NCBI GenBank assembly: GCA_037176905.1
Contig: JBBBWG010000571.1
Coordinates: 1 to 37,497 of the forward strand
Length of the DNA stretch: 37,497 bases
Reading direction: 5' to 3'
From: Azolla pinnata
Lineage: Eukaryota; Streptophyta; Polypodiopsida; Salviniales; Salviniaceae
The position numbers and the translations under genes were made by a program. Positions 31,301 through 37,497 of this stretch are shown here, piece after piece. The notes beneath the pieces were generated by a model. It had not been told where the DNA came from. It saw nothing but the letters and a program-made list of their open reading frames with translations, and made no database searches. Within the stretch, counting starts at the first letter, position 1. Each line of letters opens with the position of its first letter.

Positions 31301-34300
31301 AGCATCAAAACCTACCTTTCCCAGGAGAGAAACCACACAACCTAAGATGGCTTAAAGATAACACAGCACAGGCATATTATCTCTGTTAAAACGTTCTTCA
31401 ATTGTACTTCCCCTTACATTATCTGGCTCAGCGCTCATGCAAAGTAGTTAGAATATTCTTGGGTTGCAACCATCCCTAACATTATTTTGCTCAGCACTCA
31501 TCCAAAGTAGTTATGCTCAGTCTCATTCGACAACAGCCTATGAAGACATGGATTCAGATTTTTACAAGAGTCGGGAACAAAGAAAAATGTTTCCTCTGCA
31601 TGACTGAAGATAGATTGATACGACATTTTGGATATACGAATATAAAAAATGTGTCATGGATTAATATGAATCACTGAGCAGATGCATGCCTCCATATCAA
31701 GAGGAATATAAGCTTATTTACCAAGGATATTATTGGTGTTGTTAAGTCTGATGGGCATTACATTTCCACTGCACTCTACTTTACAATTCACATTTTCTCA
31801 ATTATGTACTTTTGTGCTCAGAGATGTTTGGGCTTCTTCTTACTAGAGATCCACATATTTAAGCAGATTAACTTAATGAGTAGATTGCCAAAAAGCAAAC
31901 TCAGACATCTTCAGAAAACTAGGACAACGCTTAGGTCAGTCAGAATTTGAAGATACTAGAGTCATCAAATGGAAGACCATGTCACTATTTAGGATATATA
32001 TTGTCATCGATGCAATGTGGCATCACCTTCCATGCGTGCACATAGGCTAATCCATTAATATTCTACCCCCACCCCTCAAATGTATATCATGTGGCTTGCG
32101 TACTCCTAAACCTATCTGTCGTACTTTGGACACATCCTAGTTACATAGGATGTTAGCACGCAATATTTTAACACATTCTACAAAATCCCCATATCTTCTC
32201 TGATTAGTTATAATATGGTTTCGGCAAAAGGCTAAATGCCTGTGGCCACACAATCGAAGGCTTTCGGGGACTTGAACCACTTTCCCCTCACTTTAAAGCA
32301 AAGTGTCACACCACATGGAAACTTATAAAAGAATTAAGAGTTTACATGGTATAGTGAGAAAAACCTCCTAGTATCGCTTTGCACATCAATCCTGTGTATC
32401 AACATCAGAAGCCAAAACAAGAAATCAACACACTGCTCTTTTTACATGCATTTATATTATGAGACCATCGACATTCAGTATACAAACCAAAAAACATTTG
32501 TTGCTCCTTCTATGAATGCTGTTGAATATCGTAAAAACCCACTTTCTTGCTCTGCAGGGCCTTCAAAAAGCTGTAGCAAAGGTTAAAAATTAGTAAAAGA
32601 AGAAATGAATCTTCCAGCTTCTGTAGTAATAAAACATCAAACATTACCCACAATGTTACAGTCATGATATACTAGTTTATATGAACTTCATATTTGCAAC
32701 CAATATTTCATTAAGACACACATCAACGGAAAGATTGTTGAAGAGGTTCAGTATTTCTGCCCTGTACAAGGTGCAATATAACAGCTAATATAACCTTCGG
32801 AAAGAGTTGAGATAGAAAGAAGGTTATATTGATGTGAGACAATCTTAGATCTAGTGATCATTCAGAGAAATGATGTTGATAATGAATTATTGGTAAAGGG
32901 AAGTAAATAAAATGACTTAGACAAAAGAAAAATGTTTTCAACAAAGACTTAGACAATGAATTATTGATAAAGGGAAGTAAATAAAATGACTTAGACAAAA
33001 GAACAATGTTTTCAACAAAGACTTAGAAAATGAATTATTGGTAAAGGGAAGTAAATAAAATGACTTAGACAAAAGAACAATGTTTTCAACAAAGGCTCAT
33101 CATTGACAGAGTACAACACAATACATATGACCCGTCTGGTTTTCTCTGACATTCAAGTAGAGGCATATGAACACACGGAGAGTATGACAGTAAGAAAACC
33201 ATGATTAAATTGCCCCACGTTAAGGGCGTTCTGCAACATTGCTATACATGTTCCACATTACATTGTGAGGTGCTCTTCATTTTCAATCATCTGAAATGAC
33301 GGAGTACGCAATTGTGACCAGCTCTACTCCAGTAAGCCTTTCATGCTCTAATTATAAATACTGAGATCATGGCTGTAGGCACAAGGACATTCATTTCCTA
33401 CCTCATATGAAGAAAAATTATGATACATGCCACTGCATGATGAGTTCACCTGAGCACTGTAGCATTTTAACAATGCCCATATTATGAATCCTATGTCGGT
33501 AACTCTTGTAGATTTTAAACGTTCCATCTTTTACGCCATTTGGCATTATCAAAAAGCCTACCAGAATGTTGACATGATACATGCACAATAAATTATCAGT
33601 TTGATTAAATGTTCAAAACCCAGCAACCTTTTATCTTGTTTTCATATCATAAAGTCAAAAAAATTACCAGTAACAATTTACCAAAAACATGTTCCTCCTT
33701 TTTCCAGAAAATCACATTCCACAGTAGAAACAGAACATACCCACAGATAAAAAAGAAGCGCAAAGATCTGGGAGGCAAATGACTGGCTCCATAATTTTAC
33801 GAACAATTGTAGGATAGCTTTGCAATCCTCCGGCACCTGCATGTACCGTTCTGCAATAACTTCATAAAAGCACAGAAAAGGCCTGCCTACATCAAGAACT
33901 TCACTTGTGCCCGAACCATAAAGTAGTGCTGTTTGGATTAGAAGGAAAAAGTTAGCAGTCAAACTTCAGTCATAGGCTAGGGATAATACAGAAGCATAGA
34001 TACCTTGTGCACGGGCGTCGACTTCCAGAGCCACATCAGTAAATAGTTGATGCAGAATTTCAGCTCTTTGAGGTGCATTCTCAATTGCCTGAGCAGTGAA
34101 CATAAGAAGTTACCAGTAAGTCAAAGATGTGAAACGTCATTCTGAAGTTACAACTCAAAGAGGACGGTGCAATCTGTGAACAAAAGAACGCAAATTGTGA
34201 GCAATTCATTTCCACATTGAAAGAACTGTTTCTGTATGATACGTTGACAAACCATTATTTTGAGGCATATTAAAATGTTTTGCAGGCCAATAAACATTTC

Positions 34301-36208
34301 AAAGCACAAACTCACTGTAGGACTTAAACCCTGGTGTAGTGAGTTGATAGATACAAGATTCTGAGTAAACCGCAAAGGGGACTTTCCATTTCCTATAATC
34401 CACTGCCTCAAGGTTGCATCCAAGGTTGTTCACAATTAATACTGAATGGTGTATCAAACAGTATTTCAAGTATTAAACAAGTGAAATTTTGGGTTTCTTA
34501 CTTTTGATGTGCAGTTAAAACTTCTTTTGTATTGTTATTGTAGAAAACAAAGATAATACCAACAAAGCTTTATTAGCAAGGGGGAACATTGCCCTGTGTA
34601 TATCCAAAGGAGAGATGATTTGTGCAACATGAATTTGACACTTACCAACGGCCTCCTTTCAAGTATGATCTGGCACTTCAATGAACATGCCTTACCCCTT
34701 GCAGGTAAGAATCACATCAACAACGACAAAGCACCACAGATCATTTCTTATACATGTCAAAGCATGGAGTGACAATGACACTCCTTTTCAATTGCCATAG
34801 GCAACGCATGATTGGACAATTCATAGTCTTGTCCAGGGACAAAGATTGGAATGCTGCAAAATGGACTTTCTTAGACCTTTATTGCCTCCACAGAAGCGTT
34901 AATAAAGGCTTTCTTCTTTTAAAATATCTTATGATGAAGCCTCAGTCCAATCTTTCTGATCCTCAGGTCAATCTCTCCAGAACTGATACAGCCGCACTAT
35001 CATCAAGAGAGAGATATCCACCAGCACATAGGATACACTGTATATTTTATTCGTTATCAATCAAATGATGACAATGCCATCAGGATAATATGTTCGCCTA
35101 TCCATCACACAGTCCACATCCTGGTTTTCTATACAAGGTCTCCTACATCGATGCAATGCTCTGAAAATTCTTACTAACTTACTTGATTCAGCTTGAAACA
35201 GAATTCTAAGACTCAAGGAGTTTATTGCATCAGTTCAGGCCAATATCATGGATGCCAGTCAATAGTTGTTCTTTCACCTGCAGAAATGCACCCTAGCAGA
35301 ATTATTTACTTTGCAATCTGATGTCATCTTTCTGTGCTGCTATAAAGAAAAGCTGAATTTCTATTATACACTTTTCATTGCACATATCTTCCTTTTCAAG
35401 TTGACCACCACGGTTGACACTGCAAGGTTAAGAGTGATTTCTTCTTATAAAAAACACCTAATAACCTTGAGACCATCATAATGTTGATGTAGACGATGGA
35501 AGAATTGTACTTCAGCAACTGATTCCATCAACCAAACCAAGTTCTTGCATGCCGTCTTCTGACCATACGGTTTTCTCGAATAACGAAACACACAGTTCAA
35601 CATTTCCTAACAAGGTACCAAGGCTTCTTAGCGTTCATTCGTGATGGAAGGAGCATAGAGAATACGATCAGAGAGTTCCACTTCTTAGACACTTCTAGTG
35701 TGTTTGAAAATGAATGTGTGTGTTAAGATATTTCTATCCTGTTGATGATCCAGATAGATAAACACATTCTAAAACCTTTCCTGGAGTTAAAATGATTAGC
35801 CTCAGCAGACGTGACAGAGAATCCGACCACATTAAAAAAATGTGACTTTGTTATGCTCTAACCAACGAAAGGCGTGATTACCAACAAGGAACTCTGTTAA
35901 GGAACCCTCAAACACGCTTCTGAAGCACTCCTTTTTCACGGGAATTTTGAGTGTTTCCTACGAGCGTGGACTGAGAAGACACCGAATTCCATAAAAGTGC
36001 TCCGTTTCCCAGAAAAAAAAACAAAAACCTTGGAGCAAAAATAGGAACGGGGGGGAGGAAGAAATACATACATGTATGGTGACGGAAAACATTCTGCGGG
36101 TAGGAAGGCCAAGGGAGAGAAACATACCTTCTGGAGTTGTCGCTGAACTTGGAGAGTGAGAGCGAGGAGGTAATCGGAGGGCGGAAGAGAGGATCGCTTG
36201 GTGGTCAT
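28373..36208 (-). CDS. Conserved plant protein of unknown function, 11 exons
   Basis: Exons in coding order: 36208-36128, 34088-34004, 33928-33741, 32570-32488, 32391-32346, 29852-29796, 29703-29649, 29572-29475, 29373-29310, 29227-29094, 28558-28373. They total 1077 bases in one continuous phase, giving 358 aa. I recognise the segments as belonging to a conserved plant protein family, but I cannot name it or give its function. Recognisable blocks include SDYLLALTLQVQRQLQ near the start, QLFVKLWSQSFASQIF, the segment GATNVFWIDVQSDTRRF, KVEPVLLCYL, LYSFTAPGGPMYPT and LRHLISFFFRLLHPYYW. The last exon is hydrophobic and may contain one membrane-associated segment; the middle looks helical. The donor after the exon ending at 29475 is GC (CAG, then GCATGA), because a stop follows in frame and no GT fits. 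Three introns exceed 1 kb. Exon joins rest on phase and family resemblance. Confidence 0.82.
28619..28712 (+). repeat. Short tandem repeat of about 30-33 bases in an intron
   Basis: Three imperfect copies beginning with TCAAATGTCAAT at about 28623, 28653 and 28684. The second and third also share AGAGCTAAT. They lie in the last intron of the 11-exon minus-strand gene. Confidence 0.6.
29853..32345 (-). other. 2.5-kb intron of the unknown-function gene
   Basis: Largest intron of the 11-exon gene, between the exon ending TRRFFSLYH and the exon starting YTFQEVAI. It contains a partly duplicated pyrimidine-rich block near 31065-31135 (TACTTTGCATTCGTCTC and TACTTTGTATTTGTCTC, each followed by CCCTTC and CAAGGGTG), perhaps a decayed mobile element fragment. 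The minus-strand open frame at 30043-30267 is hydrophobic but does not fit the gene's reading phase. No other gene is visible. Confidence 0.6.
32881..33102 (+). repeat. Three tandem copies of a 74-base unit in an intron
   Basis: Near-identical units begin at 32881, 32955 and 33029, each with AATGAATTATTG, AAGGGAAGTAAATAAAATGA and ATGTTTTCAACAAAG. Only a few bases differ between copies, so the duplication is recent. The repeat lies in the third intron (33740-32571) of the unknown-function gene and is non-coding. Confidence 0.93.
34089..36127 (-). other. First intron (2 kb) of the unknown-function gene
   Basis: Separates the 27-codon first exon from exon 2. Splice sites are GT-AG and both flanks are in phase 0. 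Open frames inside, such as 34754-35068 on the plus strand, have no recognisable motif. No repeat array is obvious. Confidence 0.7.
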
Positions 36209-36428
36209 CGTCTCGGCGGCACGGAGCAGCGAAGGAGCAGCAGGTGCATGGCAAGGTCTCTGAGCAGGCGCAGAAGACGGAGAAGAAGACGAAGACGAAG
36301 AAGAAGAAGAAGAAGAAGAAGAAGAAGAAGAGGAAAATGAGAAACATTTTTACTCGATAAATTAAATTCGCGGAAAAACAGAAAAGGAAATTCAGAATGG
36401 ATTTTCATGGAAATATATATATATATAT
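36209..36428. promoter_or_regulatory. 5' region of the unknown-function gene with GAA and TA microsatellites
   Basis: Immediately upstream of the minus-strand start codon. It holds a GAA/AGA triplet run at about 36275-36335, which reads CTT/TTC in the sense of the gene, and a short TA dinucleotide run at about 36414-36428 that forms the boundary with the retrotransposon. The arginine-rich open frame through the triplets is an artefact of the repeat. Confidence 0.6.
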
Positions 36429-36501
36429 TGTGGCGTCGGTTGATCTTCCGGCTGAGGAACTGAACAGGCAGCCTAGCATTGGCACCTATTGACCTTCTGG
36501 C

Positions 36502-36565
36502 AAGTGAATAGTCAACTAAGTGAATAGTCAACTAAGTGAATAGTCAACTAAGTGAATAGTAAACT
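36502..36565 (+). repeat. Four tandem copies of a 16-base unit in the probable LTR
   Basis: The unit AAGTGAATAGTCAACT is repeated exactly three times and a fourth time with one change. It lies about 50 bases upstream of the TATAAAAG box, where LTR enhancer repeats are typical. Confidence 0.93.
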
Positions 36566-36839
36566 GGACCTTTGGACTTCTAGCCGAGCGAGTAAACAGT
36601 CGGCCCATGTATCCATTATAAAAGGCAACTTAGCCAAATGAGAAAAGGCAGTGGAAGCTCCCTCTTGTATAGGTCCCCTCGGCCTATTGCCCCAACTACT
36701 CTCAGTCGCTTGTCTACCTTACGGTGCCTTAGTCGCACTTGCTCTACGTTGTCCTCGTCCTACATACATCCCCGAGCTGCCCACGCGACACTGATTGGTG
36801 AACGTCGCATTGGTGGAGATAACGGGGCCTCTGCCACTC

Positions 36840-37497
36840 ATGGAGCATGATGACGCCGAAGCTTCCGCCCACGTATCACCTGGCGATGGATCTCCCCAGC
36901 GACACATGGAGCAGCACCCGATGGACTAACTATTCCAAGCGGTTTCCAGCATCCTCTTGCGGGTGAACCACACCAACCAAGCTCTACTCAATTTCCTGTC
37001 GACAGGACCCCATCAACATCGATCCGACCCCAAGGTTCGTCCCAAGTCATTTTCGGGCTTCCCCTCAGAGGATGTTCTCATGTGGTTGGATCACCTAGAG
37101 AACGTCGCTGGATACGACTTTTGGACGGACGACCGCAAGGCCATGGAGGTCAAGACCCTACTCGATAATGTGGCTGCCACATGGTACATCCAACAACCCG
37201 ATGCAACGAAGAGCAATTGGCAATTACTGAAGGCCGCGCTGATACAAAACTTCGCACACCAGAACATCACGCAAACCGGCCCCCAACAGTTAACTAGCTT
37301 GAAGCAGCAACCGATCGAACCGGTGGCCCAGTTCGCTGTCAAACTCAATCAATTGCTCCTTCGTGCGGATCCTGCCATGTCAGAAGAGATGAAACTTTTT
37401 GTCCTCTGGCCACGCCTCCACCACGACATATCTCGACGAGTACGAGATCAAGGTCCCGTATCTTTCCATGCTGCCATCCAGATCGCCCAACGCATCG
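36840..37497 (+). pseudogene. Retrotransposon gag, interrupted by a stop, incomplete at window end
   Basis: The frame from the ATG at 36840 meets a TAA at 36927-36929 after 29 codons and then continues open to the window end. The downstream part carries features of the retrotransposon gag domain: a tryptophan-rich segment around VAATWYIQQP, a spacing of hydrophobic residues through WQLLKAALIQNF, and LTSLKQQPIEPVAQFAVKLN. Gag forms the particle that packages element RNA. With the stop, this copy could make gag only from an internal in-frame ATG at 37080, which lies within the conserved region, so the copy is probably inactive. Zinc knuckle and pol would lie beyond the window. Confidence 0.75.

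Larger units (their letters stand above)
36429..37497 (+). mobile_element. LTR retrotransposon, 5' end, truncated by the window
   Basis: A gag reading frame begins at 36840 and runs to the window edge. It is preceded by about 400 bases that look like an LTR and leader: a TG start at about 36429 right after a TA microsatellite, a TATAAAAG box at 36617-36624, and a 16-base unit repeated four times at 36502-36565. The right LTR and the primer binding site cannot be defined here. The gag type suggests a Ty3/gypsy-like element. The right edge of the LTR is uncertain, lying somewhere between about 36790 and 36830. Confidence 0.75.

Noticed and set aside
36137-36340. Arginine-rich plus-strand frame
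   Set aside because: It reads the GAA/AGA repeat in another frame, antisense to exon 1 of the unknown-function gene.

Overview
This window is nuclear DNA of a land plant. The genes are interrupted by spliceosomal introns, and the protein set includes a plastid import receptor (TOC34), a FRIGIDA-like protein and an ALWAYS EARLY/LIN9 protein. The telomere-type motif is the plant TTTAGGG/CCCTAAA, and an LTR retrotransposon enters at the right edge. I cannot fix the species. The proteins look divergent from flowering-plant versions and several introns are 1-2.5 kb, so a spore-bearing plant is possible, but that is only inference.

Layout, left to right. (1) 1012-8936, minus: a complete 17-exon ALWAYS EARLY/LIN9 gene (about 1196 aa), a subunit of MuvB/DREAM-type cell-cycle transcription complexes. 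(2) 8937-11510: a 2.6-kb divergent intergenic region with a GAA microsatellite, a regularly spaced cluster of six ACGT elements, and two telomere-repeat arrays facing each other. (3) 11511-12947, plus: an intronless GC-rich SET-domain protein with an organelle-type N-terminus. (4) 12948-15940: gene-poor sequence with a degenerate repeat and AT-rich microsatellites. (5) 15941-18672, plus: a three-exon FRIGIDA-like gene with a very charged coiled-coil N-terminal half. (6) 18673-21101: no gene recognised; it ends in a GCATGC/CATGG satellite. (7) 21102-23181, plus: a two-exon monoacylglycerol-lipase-type alpha/beta hydrolase whose intron is filled with a related ATGGATGC satellite. (8) 24135-27037, minus: a complete seven-exon TOC34 plastid import GTPase. 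(9) 28373-36208, minus: an 11-exon gene for a 358-aa plant protein of unknown function with hydrophobic segments. (10) 36429-37497, plus: the 5' end of an LTR retrotransposon, with a probable LTR and a gag reading frame carrying an in-frame stop.

The genes do not form a pathway; they are independent plant housekeeping or regulatory genes. I assembled exon structures by hand, joining homologous peptide segments at GT-AG (twice GC-AG) sites. Every join preserves reading phase, which is the main support for the models. I found no convincing new biological system. The most notable pattern is non-coding: the larger telomere-like arrays upstream of ALY, SET, FRL and TOC34 all place CCCTAAA on the coding strand of the gene they precede, and two of them face each other like a telomere fusion.
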